A stretch of DNA of 64,000 nucleotides from NCBI GenBank assembly GCA_003116995.1, contig BDSL01000006.1, positions 1,950,501 through 2,014,500 on the forward strand. The letters run 5' to 3'. The position numbers and the translations under genes are program-made. Every line of letters starts with the position of its first letter. The stretch's first letter is position 1. The DNA is from Yamagishiella unicocca. Lineage: Eukaryota; Chlorophyta; Chlorophyceae; Chlamydomonadales; Volvocaceae. The notes beneath the pieces were generated by a model that made no database searches, was not told the DNA's origin, and was given only the letters and a program-made list of their open reading frames with translations. Below, piece by piece: positions 33,294 through 44,900 of this stretch.

Positions 33294-36200
33294 TTACACC
33301 GTAAACCCGAACTCCTCCCCCGCCCTCCGGCCCCCCCGCGCAATCCCAACACCCGCCAGCACTGCGAAGCGCTCCTCCAGGAGCACCCTCCAGAAGCCTC
33401 CACGCGGCGGCGGCACAGCGACATCACGAATACCGTCCATCCGACGAGAAGAATTCATCAGCTGGTCAGACGAGCGACGGCCGGCCTCTTCAGGTCCATT
33501 CCCCCGCGTCATCACCCCCGCCACCTTCCTAACCATACCAACATCCCTAGCCTCGCAAACCTCTCACCGCGTAAACCTACGGACCAGCCGCCGCCCGGCC
33601 CCCTCCCCGCCCGCCGCCGCCGCCACCGCGCCGGCCCCCTCCCCATCCGCCACCTCCTCGCCAGCCCCCCCGCCGCCGCCAGCCGCCGGTTGCGCCGCAG
33701 CTGTCGTCGCTGCCGCGCGCAGCGGCACGTGGAAGGTGTAGAAGTCTGATGCCGCAAATATGCAGCTGGGTCTGCCGTACGTCTCCGCCGCCTCCCGCAG
33801 CAGCCCCGCCACCGCCCAGGACTGCTGCTCCAGCTCCTTCTGGCCGGTGATGCGGGAGGTGCGCATCTGGGACTCCAGGTCCTGCGTGAGGCGAGGCGAG
33901 GGGAGTAGAGGGTCAGGCGGGCGGGCGGGCGGGCTTCAAGAGCGTGTGGGCGCGCGTCAGGACTACCGTAGCCCAAACTAAGCCACTTCCGGGATCCACA
34001 TTATAGGTTCGCGCACCGTTGGGCCGCTGCTCCGCGGTACCCTCGTGACTCACCCTCGGCCCCTCCCTGTAGCGCGCGCTGAAGTGGGTCAGCACAAGGC
34101 TGCGCGCGCCCACCGCCGCCGCGAAGGCGCCCGCCATCCAGCCCGTGCTGTGCTGTGCGATGCGTGCCTTGGCCTCCATGCCGCGCGCGAAGGTGGCCTC
34201 GTGCGCGATGACGTCACAGCCCGCGGCCAGGGGCGCAATGCCGCGGGAGGAGACGGTGTCGCCCAAGACCACCGCCTGGAGGGTTTCAATGTTTCGGCGA
34301 CGAGGGAGGCAGGGGGGGCAGGAGGGTGGTAGGTATCATGGTTCAATGTTTTGGCGACAAGGGCAGGGGGGGGCAGGAGGGTGGTAGGTATCATGGTTCA
34401 ATGTTTTAGCGACGAGGGAGGGGGGGGCGGCGGAGGGTGGTAGGTATCATGGAACCTACAGAAAGGCAAGCAAGGGAACTAAAACGTGTTCCCTGGACAC
34501 CTCGCCCGCATGCCGTACATTGGACGAGAGTATGTGTTTGTATGTGTGTTTGTATGTGTGGGTGGGTGGGTGGCTGGGTACACACACGCGGCGCCATACC
34601 CAAAGCCCCTCAACTCCCGTCCCCCGTGTTTCCCCCCCGTTTCCTCCCCGCCCCCGCCCCCGCCCCCTGGCCCCCGTCTCCCACCACCCACCTTGCGCTG
34701 TCGCAGCCCCTCCGCAAACGGCTGCACCTCCTGGAACACGTAGCCCCAGCACGCCAACCGGTGCTGCAGCTGCGCCGCCCGGACCTTCACCCCCGCGCAG
34801 CCTGGCAGGTCCCAGAACAGCCCCTCCGCCGCCACGAACTGCCTCCGCGGCGAGTTGCCGGTCGCCGAGTTCATCTCGTCCTGGTCCTCGTCCATGCTGC
34901 TGTACAGCTGGGCGTTGTCGGCCTCGGAATCGGTGTACGGCGAGGAGGAGGACGAGCCGCGCCCGGCGGCGCGGCCGTACTGCTGGAAGCGCGGCGGGGA
35001 CCAGATCTCCTCAAGGCCGGCCACCCGGGAGCCGACGGCCCGTACGGCAGCCTGCGGACACACGCGTGATGTGTGTGTTTCGGTGTGGTGGGTGCGGCGG
35101 AGGGGTGGGTGCGGCGGAAGGGAAATCCCTGACGGGGATTGGATTTTGTTCTCGGGGTGCGACTGTGTGTGTGTGTGTGCGCGTGTGTGCGTGTGTGTGT
35201 ATTGGCCCCTCCCCAGCTGCCCGCGACCCCCCATCGTCATCGCCCTTGGTTTGTCGACCGTGGATTCGCGGATGTTTTTTATACCCCCCCCCGCCCAGTT
35301 CCCCACACTCGCTTCCAATGGCCCCAACCTCTGCTGCCCCTTCATGGTACCTGCAGCTCCGGTGCGTCTGCCACTCGCCGACCAGCCAACCGCTGAACTA
35401 AGATCTGCCCGCATGCGCCGCCACCACCCGCGTCGGTCGCGTCGGCGCTGTGGCCGCTTTGCGGCTGCTGCGACCGCCGAACCAGCTGGGGCTGCTGCGG
35501 CTGCTGCTGCGGCTGCTGCTCCATGGGTCGCGGCGGGTGCGCGGAGGCGGGCGAGCACACAAGCTCGGTGATGGTGAGGGGCAGCTGCAGCCGCCGAGAG
35601 AGGCCGGTCATCACCAGCGTTGCGCGCAGCAGCTCCTAAGTCAGCGATGGTAGCGGGGGGTAAAAATATGGGAGGGCAGGGTTTTAGGGAGGGCAGGGTT
35701 TTAGGATTCTAGGGTTTTAGGGGTTGGCGGAGGGATGCAGAACATACTCGTGGAGGCGAGCCGACAGGAGGGTAGAGAAAACACAACCCGGGGTTTTAGG
35801 GGTTGGCCGGCACAAGAGGAGAGGCATCATCACCCCCCTCGCAACCCCCTCCAGCACCGGCTGCCTCACCGCTACTCCCGGCGGGCCGTACACGTGGTGG
35901 CGGCGGCGCGCCGGGTCCGTCCACCTTGCCGCCTTGGCCTCATCCAGCAGCGTCAGGGCCGCTCCCAGACCGAAGCAGTGGTCGCCGTGGAGGTGCGTGA
36001 TGAAGATGCTGGCGGGCAGGGCGGGAGGGGGGCGGGAGGACCCGGTTACAGGACACAGGAGGTTGGGAGAAGGGCGGGAGGGGGCGGGCAGGTTGGGGGG
36101 TGTTGGCGACGGGACGCCGTCTTACGCTACGGGACAGGATAGTTGGCGCAGGGTCGTCGGACACCAATTTTGGGAGGGGGCGGTACTGGTGGAGTGGTGG

Positions 36201-38029
36201 CGGCTGGTCAAGGGGGGGTGCGTTCCGGAGCCGCAGGGCACTGCGGGAGTGGGGCCCGGCGTTCCCTCACCAATCTGCCCCCAACGCTGCCAACCTCTCC
36301 AAACGACCGCCCACCCCCCAGCCACGCGTGCAGCCTTCCATCCCGCCCCCTCCCTCGACTGCACCCGACGCACCCGATGTACGACAAGCGCGCCGCCTCC
36401 CCTCCCCCCGCCACACGCAAAACACCGTCGCCCTCCCTCACCCGTCCACCTCCGACAGCTCCAGTGGGCGCAAGGCCATCAACTGCCGGTGCGTGCCCTC
36501 GCCGCAGTCCACCATGTGTACGGCACCGGGCAGCCGTACCAGCGTGCAGCTGACGTTGCGCTCCAGGGTGGGCGTGCCGGAGTTGGTCCCCAGCCACGTC
36601 AGCGCGAGGCCTGTCGCGCGCAACCGCAGGCGACCCGACGAGGAGGGCGGTAACGACGGCGACAGCGGAAATACCGGAAGCTGGGCAGCTGAGGCAGCTG
36701 AGGCACATGTGGTAGCAAGTGGCGGCATGTGGCAGCACGTGACAGCAAGTGGCAGCATGTGGCAAGATGTGGCAGCATGTGGCAGCACCGCAACCCGCAC
36801 CGCGCCCGCGGCGTTGCATACGAGTGACCCCGCTGAGTGACCCCGGCCCTCTCCCTCCCTCCCCCCTCAAGCTCGTCCTCCTGGCCCCAGCCCTCTCGCT
36901 CCTCCCCCCCTTTCCATGTCCCCCTTGCCCCTTCCCTTCGCCCTCCCCTTCCCACAGACGCTCACCCGTCCGCAGCTGCCCCAGATCGTCTTGGGCCCGG
37001 GCGGAGCCCGATACAGTGGCAGGCTGAGGTCGCTGGTGCTGCTGCTGGCGGCTCCCTGCCGGCGCCAGCACTCGGCTGCCGCCCGAGCCGCCTCCGACCT
37101 CTCTGCTACGGTACGCGCCTACGCTCCGCGCCTCAGCCCCAACCCGCGTGCCAGCCGGTGCTGCCCCCGCCGCCGCTGTCGCAGTGGCAGTGGCAGGAGA
37201 CAGCTGCTGGTGCTGCGGCGGCGCGGGGGAAGATGTGGATCTTTGAAGGCGGGGGCGCAGACCAACTGCCTGGGAAAGGGGAGAGAGAGAGGCCGCGAGG
37301 GGGGGGGGAGGGGTAAACGGACGTGGTCAGCGGTGGGAGGAGGGACGGGTTTAGGTTGTCGAAAAAACACAGGCTGCTCGGGGCACTGCACCACTCCGGG
37401 GAGCGCCCGGGCGCGGCCGCGGCGGTCCTCTGATGCGTTTTGGTTTGGCCGGGACCTCGGTAAATTGTGCGCTGACCCCTGAAGCTGCATCCGCCGCGCT
37501 GTAACTTGCTTATCCCCGCAGAACCGCCCGCAGCATCCCCTGGAGCCCGGCTGACCTGCCGCCCCGTGGTTTCGGGGCTGAAGTTACTGTAGCGGGTGTG
37601 GTCGCTGGTATGGTTGTTGTTGTTTTTGTTGGCAATGACGCCTGCGGCTGTGGAGGCGCGGCAGCTCGTTGCGGAGTCGCGTCCAGGGCCGAGCTGCCAG
37701 CTTCTGAGAGGCGTTTGTGCGCAGCAGTCCTGGCCAAGGGGGGAAACGCCACTAGCGCTCCTGCTGCCGGCGACGTTGACTCGACCCCAGGCCGGGGCAA
37801 CGGCGGCGGCTGGGGGACCCGCGACGTGGCGACAGCTCGTCGGCATTTGCGTGGCTACAGCGCTGCCATGCAGGCCTCCTGACGCAGCTGGCCCCATTTT
37901 GATGCGTGAGTTCATGGAGCCAACTGTGAAAAGACGTTCGCGGCTGGTGCTAATCGGTGAGCAAACTGCATGCGAGAGCGTCGTTGCCCGGCCTCGTCCG
38001 CTGTCAGTATGAGGCTTATGCGGCTCCAA
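33294..38029 (-). CDS. Ribonuclease Z (tRNA 3' endonuclease)
   Basis: tRNase Z cuts the 3' trailer from precursor tRNAs using two zinc ions. All core motifs appear in order. Exon 36442 to about 36609: TWLGTNSGTPTLERNVSC and DCGEGTHRQL. Exon 35870-36008: the zinc-binding THLHGDH and HVYGPPG. Exon 35351-35635. Exon 34692-35051: LQHRLACWGYVFQE, the HR motif. Exon 34054-34275: VVLGDT, AHEATF and LVLTHFSARY. Exon about 33569-33881 and final exon 33294-33461 form a weakly conserved tail. Phases agree except the last junction, which I could not settle. The N-terminus is uncertain: an exon at about 36960-37105 precedes the core, and possible presequence exons extend to about 38029. The stop codon GTG TAA itself contains TGTAA. 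A chloroplast, mitochondrial or nuclear location cannot be decided. Confidence 0.9.
34285..34452. repeat. 56-bp tandem repeat, three units
   Basis: Three copies of a roughly 56-bp unit beginning TTCAATGTTT and ending GGTGGTAGGTATCATGG lie in the intron upstream (in the gene's sense) of the GDT-motif exon of the RNase Z gene. Units differ by a few bases and in the length of a G run. Confidence 0.88.
35681..35803. repeat. Telomere-like TTTTAGGG motifs
   Basis: Three exact TTTTAGGG octamers plus one TTTTAGGA occur within about 120 bp in an RNase Z intron (between exons 35351-35635 and 35870-36008). TTTTAGGG is the telomeric repeat of Chlamydomonas and its relatives. The copies are not in a perfect tandem array. 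Confidence 0.65.
36706..36788. repeat. Short GTGGCAGCAT-type tandem repeat
   Basis: Seven or so imperfect repeats of a 10-12 bp unit (CATGTGGCAG/CAAGTGGCAG) in the intron between the N-terminal exon and the first core exon of RNase Z. Confidence 0.75.
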
Positions 38030-38943
38030 TTAGGATCCGATATCCGAAAATTCCAGCCCTTGAAGTTGCCGGTTGGTCAGCCGCCGCGGTACCACACCGA
38101 TAGCTGATGGCGGGCACCTACCAGAACATTAATCTTAGAGCTATCTTAGGGCTTGTAGAATATTTATTGACAAGGAACCTAGCACCTTTGCGCCACGCAG
38201 AAGTTGCCTTGTCAAGACGAATCCCCGACTCCTTCCGATCAAAACAACTACTTCGGGCACAGTTACGCTTTTTCCTTGATGCCCTTATCTGCCGGAGGAG
38301 AGCAGTCCGCAGAACGGACCAATGCAGTTCGCGTTTTGTCGTATAGTGTATGTACCTGCCCGTGTGATTTTAGATACCCATTGTCCAAATAAGGTTCGTT
38401 ATCTACAGATAATCTCAACGTATTCATGAACAATTGTGAGACCGGCTTTGCTGACCCCCAAGGATGCAAGGAGCACCTCGTCCGAACGCGAAGACGGCAA
38501 TCCTGCCACGTAGATGGCGTGTGAATTACGGAATATTGCAATTTTTACAGCCTGCGGTGCGTGGACCCTGACGGTTCCCGGGCCCCCCCTGCAAAAGCAG
38601 CGCTTCAGCTGCAGCTGCTCCACCTCGTAAACGTCCCAAAATGTTGCCTTCACAGAAACAAATATTTTTTAATTAATGCTATGAATGAATGATCGTAGAC
38701 CTTTGCCTTTGTCGCATTGCATCCCATGACATGGGCGCGGTTGACACGCCGTGCAATACACGAACACTGCTCACTGCATATCGCCCCGACTCCATGCACA
38801 ACATAGTCTGTCTCTACGGTCTTTGCTTGGAAGCTCACCACTTAGCAGTAAAGGACATGCTTGACTTCTGTATTCACCTTCAATGGTCATAAGCCTGCGA
38901 ATAGGCGGAGCGCACGCACAAGCGCACTCGCGCTTGCCAAAAG
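38030..38943. promoter_or_regulatory. Divergent region between RNase Z and the PHD gene
   Basis: About 0.9 kb between two divergently read genes. It probably contains both promoters. Local composition is more AT-rich than the flanking exons. No exon is supported. Confidence 0.5.
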
Positions 38944-41900
38944 ATGGACAGCGTTGATAGGGATTGGACTATGATGCATGCACAGGGCGGACAAGCCATG
39001 GAGGCGTACGCGCAGGCACTTCGCGAGGGTGCGTGGGCCGGGTGAACACGTTCATATCCGAGCAATGCTAGATAGCTGGGCTCTGCGTGGAATGATATGA
39101 AGTGCTGTATCTTGGCTCCTAAGGTGTTGGCGCGGTGCGGGGCGGGGCGCACACGCTGAGCCTGTCCCGGGGAGCAGCACACGCGCGTCGTGTTCTAGTT
39201 ACTTGGCTTGACCACGGCGGCAACGGTTTGATTTTGGGCTTCAAGCTTGATGATGAAGAATACAGTGTTGATGCCAACTCATCACGCGGTCTGTGTGCTC
39301 CTTATGTCCGCGAAATGGAAGTCCTTTCCCTTGCCATGCCGACCCTAGCCACGGCCACCTGCGTTGACCGCACCGCCATTTTGTGCTTGAGACATTGTCC
39401 TGCCATGCATTGCAGAGGAGCCTGATGCCAAACGGCTCCGTGGCTTACTGGCGCAACCTCCACGCGGCAACGACGGAACACTGGAAATTGGAACCCCAGA
39501 TAACCTTCTCGCAGCGCCTGTATATGACTTAAACGTTGCTGATCGGCATATCTCTATGGATCCGGGATCAACCGGGCCTTATCAAGCACTACCAGCTCGC
39601 GTGTCACCCGGGCCGACACGCATCGGACACGGACTCCTGCCACAAACTTATGCCGGCGACCTCAAAGCCGAAGTAATTGAGGATCAGGCTCCCCTCAACG
39701 ATTACGCTGACACGACTCCGCTCCCACCAAAGCGGCGTGGGCGGCCACCGGGGTCAAAAAACAAACCCAAAGGGCCGCTGCCGCTGGAAGTCCACAGCCT
39801 TCCTTCACCGGTCTCTGTCGCGCATGCTCCGCCCGCAACAGCTGCAGCTGTTGTTACCTATGCAGACGATTATAACGACGCGCTTGACCCGGCGGATGCC
39901 GAGGGTCTGGCTGGCCCAGACTCAGCGTCTGGCGGGGAGGCAACGGGAGCCACCACTGCACCTTCAGCACGGGGCCGTAAGCGAAAATCTTCAAGGCCCA
40001 CAGCCGCCCAGCCCCTTGGCGCAGTCATGCTTATGTCTGACGACCCGGACCAGCAGCAGGCCGTTGCAGCCGAGGCGCAGCAGGTCCCGCGGAGGCCCGC
40101 CGGCCTGCAAAACGTCTCGCAGCAGGTAAGCGCACGGATCATGGCTCTGCCACTTCACGCAGCAGCAAAGGCCAGTCGGCTCGATGATACAGCGAGCGCG
40201 GTGTTGGAAACGGCCGCGGTCCTTCAGCATTCTTTCATGCCGTAGCGTCGTCACACCTCCTCCCCTCCTGGCTGCACGATGTCGCAATCCATCCAGCCCC
40301 GGGTGCGTGTGCCCGTGCTGAGCGCCGTCCCTTGCCACGTGACCTCGCAGGCCTCGGCGGTGACCCCACGTGGTGGCTTGTTGTCCGGCGCAGTGCCGTA
40401 TCCCAAGGGTATGGTGCTGCTGGACCCCCATGGGCTTCCTGTAAAGCGTGGGCGTGGCCGTCCTCGCAAGGATTACCCACCTGGCTACGTCCTCGTGCCC
40501 GCGGACACCGTCACGCCGGAGGTGCTGGCGGCGGCGCAGGGAGGGGACGATGGAGACGATGGGGGAGACGCCGGTGACACAGGGCCGGCTGCTGGTGGCG
40601 GTACCGGCGATGGGGGTGTCCCGGTGGAGTACATGGCCGCCCTGGCAGGGGTCGAACACGGCGGGGTCACCGTTCCCGGGACCAGTGTTGATGGGGCCAT
40701 GGAGGGCTGGCTCGTGGAGGTGGCGGCACGGGGACAGCATCAGCAGCTGCATCAACAGCACCGGCAGCATGTGCAGGAGCAGGAGCAGATGCAGCAGCAC
40801 CAGCAGATGCAGCAGCAGATGCAGCAGCAGATGCAACAACAGCAAATGCAGCGGCAGCAAACGCAGCAGCAGCAAACGCAGCACCAGCAATTGCAGCACC
40901 AGCAAATGCAGCACCAGCAAATGCAGGAGCAACATCAGCAGCAAATGCAACGACACCAGCAGCAAATGCAACGACACCAGCAGCAAATGCAACAACAAAT
41001 GCAACGACACCAGCAGCAAATGCAGTTGCAACCGCAGCAGCAGCAAATGCAATATCGACACCAGCAACAACAGCAGCAACAACAGCAGCAACGACAGCGG
41101 CCGCCTGCGTACGGCTATCATGACGCTGTGCCGCAGCCGCAGCCCAACGGCGCGCCGCCGAGCAACGGGTTCGGACCGTTCAACTACAACCTGACGTCCC
41201 TGGGCGACCAGCACAGCATGGACGGACTCGTGGTGGCAATCGCCGCGGCGGCGTCGGCAAGCGCAGCCGGCGCCAGGCAAAAGTCAATGGCGGACGTAAT
41301 GATGGCGGCGCAGGGGCCGATGACGAATAGGGGCCCAGGGAGGCGGGAGGCGGAGCGGTACGGAGGGGGGCCGGCGGCCGGAGCGCAGGCGCTTTTCCAC
41401 AGGGCCGGCGCTGGAGGCGGCAGCAGCGGTGCCGCCATGGGGCGGGGCGGAGCGCAGATGGACCGGCCCAGCATCGGAAGGGCCGTGGCCTTCGGGTCCG
41501 TCGCTTACAGCCACAGCGATCCACGAACAGCGGACGATGGTAATGGCGACGGCGGCGGCGGCCGCGACGTTGGCGGCGGCAGCGGAGCCACCCGCTCTCG
41601 TGACGCTCTGGCCGCGCTGCTGTGCGCTGCTCCCCAGGGTGGCCATACGGGGGCCGACAGCGTCGCGGGGGGCAGCACCGGGGGCCGCGTCCCTGCCCTG
41701 CCGCCTGGCGGCGACGGGGAGACTAGGGTGGCCGCGGCGAAGGAGCGGGGCACGTGGGCCGCGTCACGGCTGGGATGCGTTCGGCCAGTACCAGCCGCCG
41801 CGGCGGCGGCATCCTGCAGCGGCGACGGCGCCGCCGCCGGCGCCGCCGGCGCCGCGCCCATGCCGTACACCCGGGGGACGGAGTGCGACCTCGTCGCCGG

Positions 41901-44900
41901 ACGGCAGCGGCCGTTTTCCAACGGCGCCTGGCCGTACGTTATCGGCACTGGCACCTGCGCGGATGGCTGCTGCGCGCGGCGTGCGGTGTGCGCTCGCAGG
42001 GCTGGGCAGCGGCCGCGGAGCCTGGCCCGCGGCGGCGGCGGCGGTATGTCGCGCGGCGCTGCTGTGGCGGAGGGCGGCAGGGAGGATGCTTTGGAGGACG
42101 AGATGCCGTCTGGCGGCAACGACAGCCTCACTGTCTTCGCCCTCGGCGGCGACCGCGGGATGGGAGGTGACGTCATCCCGCAGTACGACGGTGCCGATGA
42201 CGACTTCGGAGCCGGGGACGACCTGGCGGGCGGCGGTGCGGGCGCAATGGGCCTTATGGACACTGCCTCTCTCCATGACCTGATGCAGCAGCACCACGCG
42301 GCTACGTCGGCGATGGGCATTCCTGCCGCTGGGCTCGCAGCGGCTCCTGCGGTCGCCTTTGCTGGGCTGCCCTGGGCCGCAGCCGCAACGCACGCGGGCG
42401 CGCAGCAACTTCCCATGGGGATCGCGGGGTTCCCGATCACGACCCTCCCGCACGCGCTGGCGGCGGCTCCTACGGGGCTGACTGCGCTGCCGGTCAGAGC
42501 CATGGACGGCAGCAGCCCGGGCAGCTCGGGCGGTGCCACCGCGGCGGCGGCGGCGGTGGTGGCGGAGCCGGCGGCTCCGGCGCAGGTCGCGGCTCGACCC
42601 GCCGTACTGCCGTCGGCGGTGCCGACGTCGGGAGTTGTTAGCGGGGCTCCGTTGCTGTACCCGGTGCAGCTCCAATACCCACAGCAGCAGCAGCTGTGGG
42701 CGACGGGCGCCCCAGGCGGCCTCGCAGCTTATGGCGGCTTGGCGGCGGCGAGGGGGGCCGAGGCCGTCGCCCCGTTGGGTGCCGCAGCAGTGGTAGATGC
42801 CGCAGCAGCACAGGCTGCCGCCAGGCCGCGCCGCCAGCACGTTGTGCCCGCGCGCTTCACCGGCGACGACATTGTCTTTGACGCCGGGGCCGGGGGCCTC
42901 GCGGGTGCTGCTGCTGGGGGTGGCAAACCTCACCCGCTGCCCTCGCACACCTCCACGCAGCAGCACGGCCACCCGCCCCACGAGCGCAACCCGGCGCCGC
43001 TCCCCCAGCCGCCCACTGCGACTCACTTCCGGCCGCCGCCTCCTAAGCGCGAGGCTGCCGTCAAGGAGAACCCTGCCCCGGGCGGACCCGCCGGCTTGCC
43101 CCGGTTCCCACCGACGCAGCCGCAGCTGCACCCCCATCCGCAGCCGCAGCCCAACCCCAAGGTGCTTGCAGTGAAGGCGGAGCCGGCGGTGCCCTCCGAA
43201 ACCACAGCAGCGGCTTCCAATGGCGCTCAGCACTCCAGGCCAGGCACAGCCGCCCACGCAGGGAACGGCGCCGCAGCGCCTGCGGTGACCGCGGGCGGCC
43301 GGCCTCGGCGCTCTGCCCCGGTACCCGCACGCTTCGCCGACGCGCCGCTCTTCACCCGCCACCAGGGCCCCGCCGGCCCCAGTCGTGATGCGCCCGCCCG
43401 CGGGAAGGTCAAGTTGGAGGACGGAGAGGGCGCGCAGCGGACGGTGAAGCGGCTCGCGGCTGCCTCCGGCGGCGAGGAGGACGACGATGAGGACGGTAGC
43501 GATGGGAGTGACGAGGGGTCTTCAGGCGGCGAGGATGAGGACGAGGAGGAGGCGGGCGAGGCGGATTCGGACGAGGGGGAGGAGGCGACCGCCCGGCGCG
43601 CAGCGGCCCGGCAGCAGTCGGCGCAGGTCAAACGGCCGTCGGCGCAGCAGCAGCAGGGCAAGCCACAGGTGCGCAGCTTGGCGGTTGGGGTGATGGTGGG
43701 TGCGTGGAGGGGTCAGGGAGTGGGTCAAGGAGTGCCGTTCCGCCCTGCATGGTCGCTTGACATGATTGTGCCACAGCGAGAGGGTCTCTTGCTTTTGCTG
43801 GTTGCGTAGTAATTTGCACAACGCAGCTCCCATACCCCTCACTGCCCCGTCGCTTTTGTTTTTCTTCCGCTGCGCACCACGTCTAGCTGAGCGAGGAGGC
43901 GGAGGCCAAGCGGCAGGCGCACCTGGCTCGCCGCAGAGAGGCCGCGCGCCGCATGCGCAGGGAGGCGGCCGAGCAGCGAGCCAAGATGCAGCAGCAGCAG
44001 CAAACCGACACACAGCAACACCAGCAGCAGCAGGATAAGACGCGCCAGGAAGCGGGCGAGACGAAGGCGGCCGATCCCCCGGGCGCCGCGACCGCAGCTG
44101 CCCCCACGGAAGACGCCGGTGCGGCCAAGGCCGCCGCCGGTGCTGGCGGCAGCGACGCTGACGGGGACTCGGAGAGCGACGCGCAGCGGCGGCTACGCCA
44201 GAACCAACTGCCCAAGCTGTCCGCGGCGGAGCGTCACGAGCGGGAGCTGGCTCGTCGCCGCGAGCGCGAGCGGCAGCGCCGAGCGGAGCTCCGGAAGCTT
44301 CGAGAGGCCGGGCAGCTGCAGCCCCAGCAGATTGAGGCGGTGGAGGGGCTGGCGGCGCAGTCCAGTCGCGACGCCGCAGCAGCTGCCGTCGCTGCCGCCC
44401 CCGCCGGGCCTGCTGCCGTACCCGCCGCTGCCGCCCCTCTTGCAACGGCCGTCGGCGAACCGGCAGCAGGAGCTCTGAAGGCGGAAGCAGCAGGAGCTCT
44501 GAAGGCGGAGGCAGCAGGAGCTCTGAAGGCGGAGGCAGCAGGAGCTCTGAAGGCGGAGGCAGCGGAGCCGATTGCTGCTGCGGTGCTGGGACCGGTGGAT
44601 CTGCTCGCCGCGGGCGGAGGCGCGGGCCGGGCTCCCACACCGGACGAGCGCCGCGAGCGGCAGCTGGCGCGGCGGCGGGAGCGCGAGCGGATGCTGCGGC
44701 TGGAGCTGCGGCTGAGGAGGGAGGAGCAGCAGAACCAAGGGGCAACGCACATGGGGTCCTCCACAGACCACGACGCGCAGCTGACGGGCGACGGGGAGGA
44801 CGGCGGCCCCGGGGAGGGCGGCGAGGAAAAGCTCCCGGGCGGCGCTAGCGGCACTAGCGGCAGTGGCGGCGGCGCCGCCATGGAGACCGACGGTACGGCA

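Noticed and set aside
39991..41280. Leu/His-rich minus-strand frame resembling a membrane protein
   Set aside because: It is the antisense of the CAG/CAA Gln tract of the PHD protein; CTG/TTG read as Leu.
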